Source: Psychromonas sp. MME1 (GTDB taxonomy: Bacteria > Pseudomonadota > Gammaproteobacteria > Enterobacterales > Psychromonadaceae). Taken from it: a stretch of 64,000 bases of DNA. The DNA is taken from positions 620,001-684,000 of the forward strand of contig NZ_CP160906.1 of the NCBI RefSeq assembly GCF_041080865.1. The letters are read 5' to 3'. Numbering within the stretch: the first letter of the stretch is position 1; each line of letters opens with the position of its first letter. The notes under the pieces are model-generated. The model was given only the letters and a program-made list of their open reading frames with translations, ran no database searches and was not told the DNA's origin. This document shows, piece after piece, positions 45,754 through 55,498 of the stretch. Both the position numbers and the translations under genes were made by a program.

Positions 45754-47208
45754 ATGAGATTCCTTAAACGTAGTTTAGTTAGTGCATGTTGTTCGGTTGT
45801 TTTATTTGGCTGTACTTTAGGCCCTGATTACAAACGTCCTGATATTGAAATGGCTGATAGCTGGAGAGTTAACTACTCTTCTGCTGCTGAATTAGCGAAT
45901 GAGAGTTGGTGGAAAAAATTTAATGATCCAGAGTTGGATCATTTAATTTCAGTGGCTTTACAAGAAAATCTCAATATTAGTATCGCAGCGAGTCGGGTAG
46001 AACAATTTCTTGGGGCATTAAATACCACTCGCGCAGAGTTCTATCCACAAATTGGTTACAGTGGCGATTTAGGGCGAACTCGTCTATCAAAAGAGGCTTT
46101 TGGTACGGGAAGTGATCCCTACTATAGCCAATATGACGCTGCGTTAGGTGCCACTTGGCAGCTTGATCTGTTTGGCCGTGTACAACGACAAACGGAAGCG
46201 GCTATTGCTCAAGTATATAGCTCTGAGCAAGGTCGTCGCGGTGTTATCATGTCTGTTGTGACAAGTGTAGCGACAAGTTATATCGGTTTGCGTGGCCTTG
46301 ATCAGCAATTACTTATTGCTCAGGAAACTGCCGACAGTTATAAAAAGACCTTAGATATATTTTTACTTCGTCATAAATTTGGGACCGCATCTATGATGGA
46401 AGTGGCGCAAATAGATTCTCAGTATCAGCAAGCACTGGCTTCTATTCCTGAGTTACGGGCAAAAATTGCAGCGCAAGAAAATATACTATCGATCTTATTA
46501 GGCAAGAATCCTGACGCTATTAAACGTGGTCTGAATTTAGCTGAAATGAAGTTACCAGAGGTACCTAGTGCTTTGCCTTCTTCATTGCTTACTCGCCGCC
46601 CTGATATCATGCAAGCAGAGCAAAATTTAATTGCAGCTAATGCACAAGTAGGTGTGGCTGAAACACTCTATTATCCTGATATATCAATCACAGGTGCGCT
46701 TGGCTTAGTTAGCTCCGATTTAGGCGATTTTGTACAAACTAGTGCTCGAACATGGAATCTAGGAGCAAATATTGCTGGTCCAATATTTACTTTTGGACGT
46801 GTAGAGGGGGTTGTTAAATCCGCTGAGGCTGCGCGAGATGAGGCTGAAGGAAATTATCGTTATACAATTTTAAATGCTTTGCGCGAAGTAAATGATTCGC
46901 TTGTATCAACTAAAACAACGGCGGAATCGTATACTTCTCAGAGTAAAAGAGCAGACTCTTTACGCACCTATGCAAGACTTGCACAGATGCGTTTTGACAA
47001 TGGTGCATCGAGTTATTTAGAAGTGTTATACGCCAATACAGAGTTATTTCAAGCAGAGTTAAATAGCGTTGATGCGCAAGTTGCCTATTACAATTCGTTG
47101 GTTAATGTTTATAAAGCAATGGGTGGCGGTTGGGTTGATACCGTCGTAGAAGAGGTTGATCCTACGCTTACCATTGAAAAAAGAGTGGCAGAGCAGGAAT
47201 ACTTTTAA
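45754..47208 (+). CDS. Outer membrane efflux channel (OprM/NodT-like)
   Basis: A 484-residue TolC-like lipoprotein (lipobox FGC, SVVLFGCTLGPDYKRP). It has the OEP repeats (LISVALQENLNISIAASRVEQFLGAL and AETLYYPDISITGALG, RRPDIMQAEQNLIAANAQVGVAE). The start at 45754 has AGGAGG nine bases upstream; the longer frame from 45631 overlaps the pump and is not used. It completes the tripartite RND system. Confidence 0.93.
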   Translation: MRFLKRSLVSACCSVVLFGCTLGPDYKRPDIEMADSWRVNYSSAAELANESWWKKFNDPELDHLISVALQENLNISIAASRVEQFLGALNTTRAEFYPQIGYSGDLGRTRLSKEAFGTGSDPYYSQYDAALGATWQLDLFGRVQRQTEAAIAQVYSSEQGRRGVIMSVVTSVATSYIGLRGLDQQLLIAQETADSYKKTLDIFLLRHKFGTASMMEVAQIDSQYQQALASIPELRAKIAAQENILSILLGKNPDAIKRGLNLAEMKLPEVPSALPSSLLTRRPDIMQAEQNLIAANAQVGVAETLYYPDISITGALGLVSSDLGDFVQTSARTWNLGANIAGPIFTFGRVEGVVKSAEAARDEAEGNYRYTILNALREVNDSLVSTKTTAESYTSQSKRADSLRTYARLAQMRFDNGASSYLEVLYANTELFQAELNSVDAQVAYYNSLVNVYKAMGGGWVDTVVEEVDPTLTIEKRVAEQEYF

Positions 47209-47277
47209 TCGCTGAATGACCTCTTTTTAATGATTAGTCGTGATTATAAACGGTTAATGGTTAACTGAATGAAATAG

Positions 47278-47313
47278 AAATCCGATGTTCACAAGAGATC
47301 GGATTTTTTTTAT
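47278..47313 (+). terminator. RND operon terminator
   Basis: AAATCCGAT (47278-47286) pairs with ATCGGATTT (47298-47306), followed by T residues. Confidence 0.88.
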
Positions 47314-47342
47314 TGGTTAAAAAAATAATAGATCAGCTATTT

Positions 47343-47504
47343 ATACCAATTCCGATAAATAGCTGATCTATTTTACTGGTTAAAACAACTTACTGCTGCG
47401 TTGTAATTTTCGCAAAGGGAATAACCATTTACGTCAAATTACGCCTTGAATTAAGCTGTTTTTCCTGCGCAAAATCTAGATCACATACTTACCGGAATTG
47501 GTAT
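47343..47504. repeat. MITE-like repeat with inverted ends (162 bp)
   Basis: The element starts ATACCAATTCCGATAAATAG and ends CATACTTACCGGAATTGGTAT; the 28-bp ends are imperfect inverted repeats. The right half matches 34791-34870 in reverse complement. No coding capacity. A further ATACCAATCGGAATA remnant lies just beyond the right end. It fits a non-autonomous element (inference). Confidence 0.82.
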
Positions 47505-47543
47505 TATTCCGATTGGTATTATTGCAATGCAAGCGCAAGGGGT

Positions 47544-47569
47544 AAACGGAGAGCTATCTCTCTCCGTTT
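47544..47569. terminator. Hairpin between MITE and yciI
   Basis: AAACGGAGAG (47544-47553) pairs with CTCTCCGTTT (47560-47569). It lies 22 bp past the yciI stop and probably ends the trp-yciBI transcript. Confidence 0.65.
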
Positions 47570-47590
47570 GTATAGTATTTACCTATTTGA

Positions 47591-47890
47591 CTAAGGCAGA
47601 GCTTGCTTAAATGGTTTTACGATTACTTTGCTGTAGATACCCGCTTCGATATAAGGGTCACTATCGGCCCAAGCCTGAGCATCCTGGAGTGATGGAAATT
47701 CAGCAATCACCGTTGAGCCTGTAAATCCTGCTTCACCCGGATCATCGCTGTCAATCGCTGGGCATGGCCCTGCAATAACTAAACGGCCTTGCTCATTTAA
47801 TGCTTGTAGGCGTGCAATATGTGCAGGGCGAGCTTGTTTACGTAGTGCTAGGCTATTTTCAATATCTTGTGAAAAAATGACGTATAACAT
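47591..47890 (-). CDS. yciI: YciI-like protein
   Basis: A 99-residue protein of the YciI family (ferredoxin-like fold), of unknown role. It begins [31 protein letters not shown] and has [41 protein letters not shown]. It starts two bases past the yciB stop and is the last gene of the trp-yciB-yciI run, the order seen in E. coli relatives. Confidence 0.93.
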   Translation of the reverse strand: MLYVIFSQDIENSLALRKQARPAHIARLQALNEQGRLVIAGPCPAIDSDDPGEAGFTGSTVIAEFPSLQDAQAWADSDPYIEAGIYSKVIVKPFKQALP

Positions 47891-47892
47891 AA

Positions 47893-48446
47893 TTATTTAT
47901 CACTCTCTGGTTGAGTAGTTACAGGAAGGTATTTGTATAGGTATAGTCCACTTAGGACGGTAAAAACAAGGGTTAGGGCTAATAGACCAAACACTTTAAA
48001 GTTTACCCACACATCTTGAGGTAAATTAAATGCTACATAAAGGTTCAATAGGGCTAATGCTGAAAAAAAGATTGCCCAAGCTGTATTGATGTTATTCCAA
48101 ATATGATCGGGTAAACACAGCTTTTTTTACCTAGCATTTGTTTGATAATGGGCTTTTTATAAAATAGTTGACTAACGAGTAAAGCAACTGAAAAGAGGCC
48201 ATAAACGATGGTAACCTTCCATTTTATGAATAGATCATCGTGGAAGATAAGTGTAAATGCACCAAATACCAATACCATTAAAAAAGTGATGAGGTGCATT
48301 TTTTCTACTTTGCCATTTTTATAATAATTAAAGGCAAGCATTAGCCCCGTCGTCACCATTAATGATGCTGTGGCTATATAGATGTCGACCATTTTATAGA
48401 CGGCAAAAAATATGATTAATGGTATAAACTCAAAGAATTGTTTCAT
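47893..48446 (-). pseudogene. yciB: YciB (IspZ) inner membrane protein, frameshifted
   Basis: A small intracellular septation protein with five membrane segments. The first frame ([27 protein letters not shown] to QMLGKK) breaks in an A run at about 48121-48127; the other frame continues [66 protein letters not shown] and stops at 47893. E. coli YciB reads closely alike. Seven A residues are present where eight are needed, so a homopolymer error is very likely. Repaired length 184 residues. Confidence 0.9.
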
Positions 48447-48477
48447 CGCTCTCTCTTTTCATTATTTAGCTCGCAAA

Positions 48478-49287
48478 TTATTTATGAGTTGCCGCTTTCA
48501 TTTTACTGATAAATTTATCCATTTTTGACAGTAATAGCGCCGGATCATTAACATTTTCTTCTATTATTTTGACCACTGCGGAGCCTGATATTGCACCTGC
48601 CGCCCCTGATTTTATCGCTTCTTTCACTTGTGCTGGTGTTGAGATACCAAAGCCTAAAAGTGCAGGAGGCGCTTGATGTTTGTTAAGGGTTGCTAGCATA
48701 TGTTCAACGGGCATTCCGGCCTTTGCATCAGCGCCTGTGACACCTGCGCGACTAAGTAGATAGGTATAGCCTTCGCCATACTCCGCGACTTGTTGTAATG
48801 TTTCTTGATCACCATTAGGTGGTGCGATAAATATTTGCTGCAGGCCAAATTTACTGGCAGCTGCGCGGTATGGGGCACTCTCTTCTAGTGGTACATCGGC
48901 GATAAGAATCGAATCTACGCCTGCTTCAGCACAGCGTTGATAGAAGTTTTCGATACCATTGCGATAAACAAGGTTAACATAAAGAAGCAGACCAATTGGA
49001 ATGGTTGGGTGCATTTTACGTATTTCTGCAATAATCTGTAAACAGCTATCGGGGGTTGCTCCGGCATTTAGTGCGCGGGTTGATGCATCTTGAATAACCA
49101 CGCCATCGGCAACGGGGTCAGAAAATGGGATACCGAGTTCTAGTGCATCGGCGCCAGCTTTCACTAAGGTATCAATGATTTGTATCGATAGTTCACGGTT
49201 TGGATCACCAATAGTAACAAAAGGAACAAATGCACCTTGCTGCTCTGTTGCTAGACGATTAAACAATGCTTGATAACGTTGCTTCAT
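48478..49287 (-). CDS. trpA: Tryptophan synthase alpha subunit
   Basis: Cleaves indole-3-glycerol phosphate to indole. The 269-residue TIM barrel has the catalytic Glu and Asp in [15 protein letters not shown] and the [12 protein letters not shown] loop. It overlaps trpB by four bases (ATGA), favouring 1:1 synthesis with the beta subunit. Confidence 0.96.
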   Translation of the reverse strand: MKQRYQALFNRLATEQQGAFVPFVTIGDPNRELSIQIIDTLVKAGADALELGIPFSDPVADGVVIQDASTRALNAGATPDSCLQIIAEIRKMHPTIPIGLLLYVNLVYRNGIENFYQRCAEAGVDSILIADVPLEESAPYRAAASKFGLQQIFIAPPNGDQETLQQVAEYGEGYTYLLSRAGVTGADAKAGMPVEHMLATLNKHQAPPALLGFGISTPAQVKEAIKSGAAGAISGSAVVKIIEENVNDPALLLSKMDKFISKMKAATHK

Positions 49288-50474
49288 TTTTTCATTCCTT
49301 TTTTTGTGAAGATCTCGGCAACGGTAAAGATATCTTTATCACCGCGACCAGATAAATTAACAATAATGATTTGCTCTTTATCATCTTCTTTAATTATTTT
49401 TAATGCATGTGCTAGTGCATGAGCCGACTCTAATGCGGGAATGATCCCTTCTTGTTCAGCGAGGGCTTTAAATGCATCTAGTGCTTCATTGTCCGTTGCA
49501 TTAACATATTGCGCACGTCCTGTTTCAGCAAGATAGGCATGTTGTGGACCAACAGAAGGGAAATCAAGTCCTGCAGAAATAGAATAGGATTCTTGAACTT
49601 GACCATGTTTATCCTGCATCATTAAAGAGTGCATGCCAAAGAAAATGCCTTTAGAGCCATATGATATAGGACAGCCATGCTCACCCGTTTCAACGCCATG
49701 ACCGCCGGGTTCAACGCCAATAAGTTCAACACTAGGATCGTCAATAAAGTCGTTAAAAATCCCAATTGCATTGGAACCTCCCCCAACGCAAGCTATAACC
49801 TTATTAGGTAATATTCCTTCTTTTTTAAGTATTTGTTGTTTCGCTTCTTCGCCAATAACTTTTTGAAATTCACGCACAATCGTTGGGAATGGGTGAGGTC
49901 CTGCGGCGGTGCCGAGCAGATAATGTGCGCTATCATAACTACCCGCCCAATCGCGTAGGGCTTCATTACAGGCATCTTTTAATGTCGCTGATCCAGACGT
50001 GACAGGAATTACTTCTGCACCCATTAAACGCATACGAAATACATTGGGCTCTTGGCGTTCACAATCGACTGCACCCATATATATTTTACACTTTAAACCA
50101 AGCAGGGCACAGGCTAGTGCAGTAGCAACACCATGTTGACCAGCCCCCGTCTCGGCAATTATTTCATTTTTGCCCATGCGTTTGGCAAGCAGTGCTTGGC
50201 CCAGAACTTGGTTAGTTTTATGCGCACCACCGTGAAGTAAATCTTCACGTTTTAGGTAAAGCTTGGTTTTTTTACCTTTAGTTAAATTACGGCATAGAGT
50301 AAGCGGAGTTGGACGACCTGCGTATTCAGTTAATAACTCTGCAAATTCAGCAATAAATTCAGGATCGGTTTGTGCTTTTAAAAACTCTTGTTCAAGTTGC
50401 TTTAATGCTGGAACCAGAATTTGTGGTACAAACATACCGCCAAATTGTCCAAAATAGGGATTTAATTTTTCCAT
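49284..50474 (-). CDS. trpB: Tryptophan synthase beta subunit
   Basis: Joins indole and serine to tryptophan with PLP. The 396-residue protein has the PLP lysine in [36 protein letters not shown], and [16 protein letters not shown] catalytic tunnel with TrpA is expected. Confidence 0.97.
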   Translation of the reverse strand: MEKLNPYFGQFGGMFVPQILVPALKQLEQEFLKAQTDPEFIAEFAELLTEYAGRPTPLTLCRNLTKGKKTKLYLKREDLLHGGAHKTNQVLGQALLAKRMGKNEIIAETGAGQHGVATALACALLGLKCKIYMGAVDCERQEPNVFRMRLMGAEVIPVTSGSATLKDACNEALRDWAGSYDSAHYLLGTAAGPHPFPTIVREFQKVIGEEAKQQILKKEGILPNKVIACVGGGSNAIGIFNDFIDDPSVELIGVEPGGHGVETGEHGCPISYGSKGIFFGMHSLMMQDKHGQVQESYSISAGLDFPSVGPQHAYLAETGRAQYVNATDNEALDAFKALAEQEGIIPALESAHALAHALKIIKEDDKEQIIIVNLSGRGDKDIFTVAEIFTKKGMKK

Positions 50475-50502
50475 TGTTCTGTATACCTTATTTTAAAATA
50501 TT

Positions 50503-51912
50503 TTAATTACGTTGCATGTAGCTGCGTATAGCTGAAAAGGCTGCTTCTAATTTACTTCTATCTTTTATGCCGGGTTTACTTTCTACACCAGAGTTAAAAT
50601 CTAGTCCTGCACAACCAATTAATGCCGCTTGCTGTGCATTTTCTGGTGTTAAACCACCCGCCAGTATAATAGTGCTTTTATCGATACTGGCATCATTAAG
50701 TAGCTGCCAATTGAATACTTCACCCGTGCCACCACTTTGATTGCCAATGCGTGTGTCGAGAATATGTTTTTGCACATTATATTTACTAAATTCAGGTAGT
50801 TTGTCACTAATGCCGTGCGCTTTCCATATTTCACATTGGCTTGGTAAAATGGCGCGTAACATTTTAATATCTTTAGGTGTTTCATCACCATGAAGTTGGA
50901 CAGCTGTTAGCCCAAGCTGTTTTACGGTGTAGGCAATTATTTCTGGATCTTCATTTTGGAATACTCCGACATACAGCAATGGTGCACCTGCCATTGTCAA
51001 GCGTGCCTGTTCCATGTCTACATAACGTGGTGATCTTTCTACAAAGATCAAACCACCATAGACGGCACCGGCCTGACAAGCATCGGCTGCAGCACGAGGC
51101 GCGGTTAAACCACACACCTTATTTTCGCCATAGATTAAGCGGCGACATGCGCGATCAATATTTTGTTGCCCCATAATCGAGCTACCCACTAAGAAGCCAT
51201 TGGCATATTTACTTAACTCTTTTACCTGAGCGTGGTTATAAATACCAGATTCTGAAATGACAATACGATCAGCAGGAATGCGAGCAGCTAACTCCTTAGT
51301 ACGATCAAGGTCGATACTGAGATCACGTAGATTACGGTTATTAATACCAATGACTTTAGCACCTAAGGCGATAGCTCGGACTAATTCGTGTTCATTACTC
51401 ACTTCGGTCAATACACCCATATTTAGGCTATGTGCTGTATCACGATAAGCTTGATAGGCATCATCATCAAGTACCGATAGCATCAATAATATTGCATCTG
51501 CTTGATGGTAACGAGCTAAATAAATTTGGTAAGGATCGACAATAAAATCTTTACAAATGACCGGCTGAGTAACCTGTTCACGTACTTGAGTAATGTAGTT
51601 AAAATCGCCTTGGAAGTACTTTTCATCGCTTAGAACTGATATCGCACTGGCATAGTTTTTATAAACACCTGCAATTAAATCTAAATCGAAAACGGGACGA
51701 ATTAACCCCTTTGATGGAGACGCTTTTTTACATTCTAAAATAAAGACACTGTTATCTTGATCTAATGCTTGGTAAAAGTGACGATCACTTTCAGTGATCT
51801 CATCTTTGAAGGAAATTAAAGGTTGTTTTTGCTTCCGTTCAGCCACCCACAATAATTTATCATCAACAATTTTACCAAGGATGGTATTTTGTAAACTTTG
51901 GTCATTTAACAT
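50503..51912 (-). CDS. trpCF: Fused indole-3-glycerol-P synthase / PRA isomerase
   Basis: A 469-residue bifunctional enzyme of tryptophan synthesis. The N-terminal TrpC part (about 1-255) has FILECKKASPSKG, VICKDFIVDPYQIYLARYHQADAILLM, KVIGINNRNLRDLSIDL and IVISESGI. The C-terminal TrpF part begins KVCGLTAPRAAADACQAGAVYGGLIFV and ends with IILAGGLTPENAQQAALIGCAGLDFNSGVE. The fusion is as in E. coli. The start overlaps trpD by seven bases. Confidence 0.97.
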   Translation of the reverse strand: MLNDQSLQNTILGKIVDDKLLWVAERKQKQPLISFKDEITESDRHFYQALDQDNSVFILECKKASPSKGLIRPVFDLDLIAGVYKNYASAISVLSDEKYFQGDFNYITQVREQVTQPVICKDFIVDPYQIYLARYHQADAILLMLSVLDDDAYQAYRDTAHSLNMGVLTEVSNEHELVRAIALGAKVIGINNRNLRDLSIDLDRTKELAARIPADRIVISESGIYNHAQVKELSKYANGFLVGSSIMGQQNIDRACRRLIYGENKVCGLTAPRAAADACQAGAVYGGLIFVERSPRYVDMEQARLTMAGAPLLYVGVFQNEDPEIIAYTVKQLGLTAVQLHGDETPKDIKMLRAILPSQCEIWKAHGISDKLPEFSKYNVQKHILDTRIGNQSGGTGEVFNWQLLNDASIDKSTIILAGGLTPENAQQAALIGCAGLDFNSGVESKPGIKDRSKLEAAFSAIRSYMQRN

Positions 51913-52928
51913 TGACTCTGCTCCGCTAATTGTTGCATTAATTGTAAAGGTTTACCTGTCTTCATCATATCCAAAGCCATGCTTGCCCCTGTTTTAAAAT
52001 CATCGGCAAAGCCATTTAGTACCAAAAGGGCAGAAACGTTAATGGCCACAGCAGCTTGCTGTGCATCGCTGCCTTTACCCTGCAATATTTGCTCAATGAT
52101 TATTTTGTTCTCATTGGCATCTCCACCAAATATGGTTTCAATGGGGTAGCGTTTTACGCCAAAATCTTCTGGCGTTAAACGATATTCGATAATTTCACCA
52201 TCTTTGAGTTCAGCAACTTCTGTTTCACCATGTAATGCCACCTCATCTAAGCCACTGCCGTAGACAACCATGACACGTTTCATGCCGAGTTGTTTATGTA
52301 CTTCCGCTATCGGTTTCAATAACTCCGGTGCATAGACGCCCATCAACTCAAAATCGGGACGAGCAGGATTGACTAATGGACCTAACAGATTGAAAATAGA
52401 ACGTGTTTTTAAGGCCGCGCGAACGGGCGCAGCAAAACGCATACCTGCATGATATTGTGGGGCAAAAATAAAGCAGATATTTAAATCATCTAAACATTGG
52501 CGGGCAATCTCTGGGCTCATATTGAGATTAATACCAAAGGCGGCTAATAAATCCGATGAGCCCGACTTACTTGAGACGCTACGACTACCATGTTTACAAA
52601 CTTTCACGCCACATGCCGCAGCGACAAAGGCACTCGCCGTTGAGATGTTAATGGTACCGAACCCATCTCCACCCGTACCGACAATATCGGTAAAAGGATA
52701 GTCAGGGCGGGGAAAGGCTACCGCCTGCGCTAATAATGCTTGCGCAGCACCGGTGATCTCCTGCGGAGTTTCACCTTTTATTTTTAAAGCGGTTAAAACC
52801 GAAGATAAAACAATTGGGTCGATTTCACCTTGCACAACCAGTTCAAAAAAGTGTTGGCTCTGTGGGCTAGAAAGTGATTTACCCTGATAAAGTTGTTCTA
52901 ACATAGCTTGGATATTAAATGCATTCAT
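51906..52928 (-). CDS. trpD: Anthranilate phosphoribosyltransferase
   Basis: Adds phosphoribosyl pyrophosphate to anthranilate. The 340-residue protein has DIVGTGGDGFGTINISTASAFVAA and CKHGSRSVSSKSGSSDLLAAFG, plus FAPQYHAGMRFAAPVRAAL. It is separate from trpG, unlike the fused E. coli TrpGD, and overlaps it by one base (TAATG). Confidence 0.96.
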   Translation of the reverse strand: MNAFNIQAMLEQLYQGKSLSSPQSQHFFELVVQGEIDPIVLSSVLTALKIKGETPQEITGAAQALLAQAVAFPRPDYPFTDIVGTGGDGFGTINISTASAFVAAACGVKVCKHGSRSVSSKSGSSDLLAAFGINLNMSPEIARQCLDDLNICFIFAPQYHAGMRFAAPVRAALKTRSIFNLLGPLVNPARPDFELMGVYAPELLKPIAEVHKQLGMKRVMVVYGSGLDEVALHGETEVAELKDGEIIEYRLTPEDFGVKRYPIETIFGGDANENKIIIEQILQGKGSDAQQAAVAINVSALLVLNGFADDFKTGASMALDMMKTGKPLQLMQQLAEQSQC

Positions 52929-53536
52929 TAAACACTCTCCCTAGTGGTGACCAAGTTTAAGCAATTTTCTAATAATTTAGCGCCTTCGCAGGTTAAAATA
53001 GATTCAGGATGGAATTGCAAGCCAATAACCTTATCCTGCTCGTTATAAACGGCCATACACATACCGTTGTAATCTGCGACGACTTCAAGACTATCGGGGA
53101 CAGTTGAGCCGATTAATGAGTGATAACGGGCGACGGACAAGGGCTTCTTTAACCCTGCGAACATTCGGTCTCCGCAGTGACTAATTAATGATGACTTACC
53201 ATGCATAATCTGTTCTGCTTGGCCAACAACGCCACCATATTGTTCGATCAAAGCCTGATGGCCTAGGCAGATGCCGATCATCGGTATTTTACCGCGGCAT
53301 AAGCTGATTAATTCAATTAAACATCCCGCAGCACTGGGGGTACCCGGGCCGGGGGAAAGTACTAATACGACTTCATTTTCACAGGCATCAATATAGCTTT
53401 TGATCTGAGTTGCAGATAAGCTATTACGATATATTTTAACCGGATAACCAAGTGCTTTAAATTGATCCACTAAGTTGTAGGTAAATGAATCAAAGTTATC
53501 AAGAAAAAACAGGGTTTGTTTTGTTGTCTTAGTCAT
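52928..53536 (-). CDS. trpG: Anthranilate synthase glutamine amidotransferase subunit
   Basis: Supplies ammonia to TrpE. The 202-residue class I amidotransferase has the oxyanion strand LVLSPGPGTPSAAG, nucleophile Cys in MIGICLGHQALIEQYGG, and the His-Glu pair in GLQFHPESILTCEG. It follows trpE by four bases. Confidence 0.96.
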   Translation of the reverse strand: MTKTTKQTLFFLDNFDSFTYNLVDQFKALGYPVKIYRNSLSATQIKSYIDACENEVVLVLSPGPGTPSAAGCLIELISLCRGKIPMIGICLGHQALIEQYGGVVGQAEQIMHGKSSLISHCGDRMFAGLKKPLSVARYHSLIGSTVPDSLEVVADYNGMCMAVYNEQDKVIGLQFHPESILTCEGAKLLENCLNLVTTRESV

Positions 53537-53540
53537 CTGC

Positions 53541-55144
53541 TTATTTTCCTACACTCGGGGTTGCTGAAACTGCTTGTAATGTTGTGCCGTGGGCTAGGGC
53601 GATCGCATTGAGAACTGCCGCTGCTTTGCTACGCGTTTCATCGGCTTCAGCCTGAGGGTCAGAATCAAAGACGACACCAGCTCCAGCCTGCGCCTGTGCA
53701 ATACCATCTTTAACAAAGGCCAACGAATAACAATACAGGTATCCATATCGCCGTTGCCATTAATGTAGCCCACCGCTCCACCGTAACTACCGCGGCGCTT
53801 TTTCTCGACTTGTCGGACTAAATCCGATGCGCGTATTTTAGGGGCACCAACTAGGGTTCCCATATTCATGCAGGCTTGATAGGCATGTAATGCATCTAGA
53901 TCAGAGCGTAATTGACCAACCACACGGGAAACTAAATGCATAACGTGGCTATAACGATCAACCTGCAATAAATCAGCAACGTGGCGAGAGCCCGGTTCAC
54001 TAATTCGTGCCACATCGTTACGTGCTAAATCGACTAGCATTAAATGTTCAGCCGTCTCTTTTTTATCTAAGCGTAATTCCAGTTCCAAACGGCTATCTAA
54101 ATCTTTGTTAATAGTGCCATCTCTATTAAATCCGCGAGGGCGAGTTCCTGCAATTGGGTAAATCTCAACTTCATTGCTAGATTGGGTATATTTCAAGGCA
54201 CTCTCAGGTGATGCGCCAAACAAAATAAAATCCTCATCTTTAATGTAAAACATGTAAGGACTTGGATTGGTCTCTTTTAGCTTGGCATAGGCGGCAACCG
54301 GATCGGGACAAGGCAGAGAAAAAGTACGTGATGGAACCACCTGAAAAATATCACCCTTAACAATATACTCTTTTAAGGTTTGGACATTCTGGCAAAATTG
54401 TTGATCCGATACATCCGTTGTGACCTGCCCATTAAGTGGTGTGATAGAGGGGAGTGGGGCAACAAAGTTATCACAATAGTCTTGAATCTCTTTGATACGT
54501 GATTGAATGCGTTGTTCATTCTCACTGGAATATAGGCCGCCAAAAACAGTACCGAGAATTTCACTTTGTTGTGTTTGATGGTCTTGAATTAACAGCGTTT
54601 CAGCAACATAGAAGACAAAATCAGGGCAGATATTATCACTCTCTGGCACATCTAATAAATCTTCGAAGGTAGCGATGAAATCATAAGCAAAAATTCCACC
54701 GAGAAATAGTGCTTGATTGTGAGCCGAGCTGTTTTTTACTTTGTCAACAATACAGCGCAACGCATCAACTGGAGAGGCTGATTTAAGGCGTTTATCTTCA
54801 TCACCACTGTTATCAGAAGCTGGGAAGGTCAGTTGTAAATGGGAGGGAGATTGTTGCGTAATAATCAGTGTTGAAAATTGAGGGGTAATAAAGGTGAGTA
54901 AGTCTTTACCATTATCGGTTAATGCCTCGAGCGTCACAACGAGGCCGTGACAACTTATTTTCATACATGCATCGAGTAGCATTAAACTTTTAAGGTGGGC
55001 TTTACTGGCTATTTCAGCGGAGTCCAAAAGTAGTTGGTTATGACTATTTTCTGCGATTCTCTGAAATAATGTGAGTGAATCACTGATATATCTGCAATTT
55101 GCAGAGATGCTTTTTAAAACGCCAATGGGGTGTAATGTGTTCAT
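53541..55144 (-). pseudogene. trpE: Anthranilate synthase component I, frameshifted near the 3' end
   Basis: TrpE makes anthranilate from chorismate and is inhibited by tryptophan. Almost all of it is in one frame: the N-terminal regulatory part, GDIFQVVPSRTFSLPCPDPV, PSPYMFYIKDEDFILFGASPESALK, the catalytic GTRPRGFNRDGT and AEHLMLVDLARNDVARI, and VGAPKIRASDLVRQ. After [10 protein letters not shown] the frame is lost; the other frame gives [22 protein letters not shown] and runs to the stop at 53541. CGTTGGCC in place of CGTTCGGCC implies one lost base near 53722. Repaired length 534 residues. Since the rest of the operon is intact, an assembly error is likely. Confidence 0.9.
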
Positions 55145-55292
55145 TTTCTTATCCTTTCATATATTCAGTCTGTGGTTGGCATATTCTTGTTATGTTTACC
55201 ATCGCCATCGCTGTATAAGGATCTGCGCAATTATATCCATATTACTTCTCAAAATTTGTTGTTAATTTTTTTACTTTTAAAGCTGCAAATAC

Positions 55293-55318
55293 AAAAAAAG
55301 CCCGCGTTATGCGAGCTT
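55293..55318 (-). terminator. trp attenuator terminator (3:4 hairpin)
   Basis: AAGCTCGC (55318-55311) pairs with GCGGGCTT (55305-55298, one G-U), followed by seven T residues on the minus strand. It lies between trpL and trpE, 148 bp before the trpE ATG. Confidence 0.88.
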
Positions 55319-55353
55319 TAAGGTTTTCTGGAAAAATCGATAATATACAAAAA

Positions 55354-55380
55354 ACTCATTGCTCGCCTAAGAGAATGAGT
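55354..55380 (-). promoter_or_regulatory. trp leader 1:2 hairpin and antiterminator segment
   Basis: ACTCATT (55380-55374) pairs with AATGAGT (55360-55354). The loop holds GCGAGC (55366-55361), exactly complementary to GCTCGC of the terminator stem (55316-55311), giving the alternative 2:3 antiterminator. A ribosome stalled at the tandem Trp codons would free it. Confidence 0.82.
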
Positions 55381-55420
55381 GCCACCAAGAATCTTTAAGA
55401 GTAATTGTATTTAAAATCAT
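55367..55420 (-). CDS. trpL: trp operon leader peptide
   Basis: A 17-residue peptide MILNTITLKDSWWHSFS with two adjacent Trp codons (TGG TGG) placed just before the 1:2 hairpin. Its stop codon lies in the hairpin loop. Ribosome stalling on scarce Trp-tRNA would favour the antiterminator and transcription of trpE-A. The GGA before the ATG gives a weak ribosome binding site. Confidence 0.85.
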   Translation of the reverse strand: MILNTITLKDSWWHSFS

Positions 55421-55473
55421 ATATTATGCATCCAATAAATTATGGTAACCATTTTTTGCGATTCTGCTTTTAA

Positions 55474-55479
55474 TGTCAA
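55474..55479 (-). promoter_or_regulatory. Putative trp promoter -35
   Basis: TTGACA on the minus strand, with a poor -10 (AAAAAT) 17 bases downstream. It would start the transcript about 30 bp before trpL. No TrpR operator (CTAGTTAACTAG-like) is visible. Confidence 0.4.
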
Positions 55480-55498
55480 GTTGATTTTTAGGATATTC

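Noticed and set aside
53541-53723. A small gene between trpE and trpG
   Set aside because: Its translation is the normal C-terminus of TrpE in a shifted frame.
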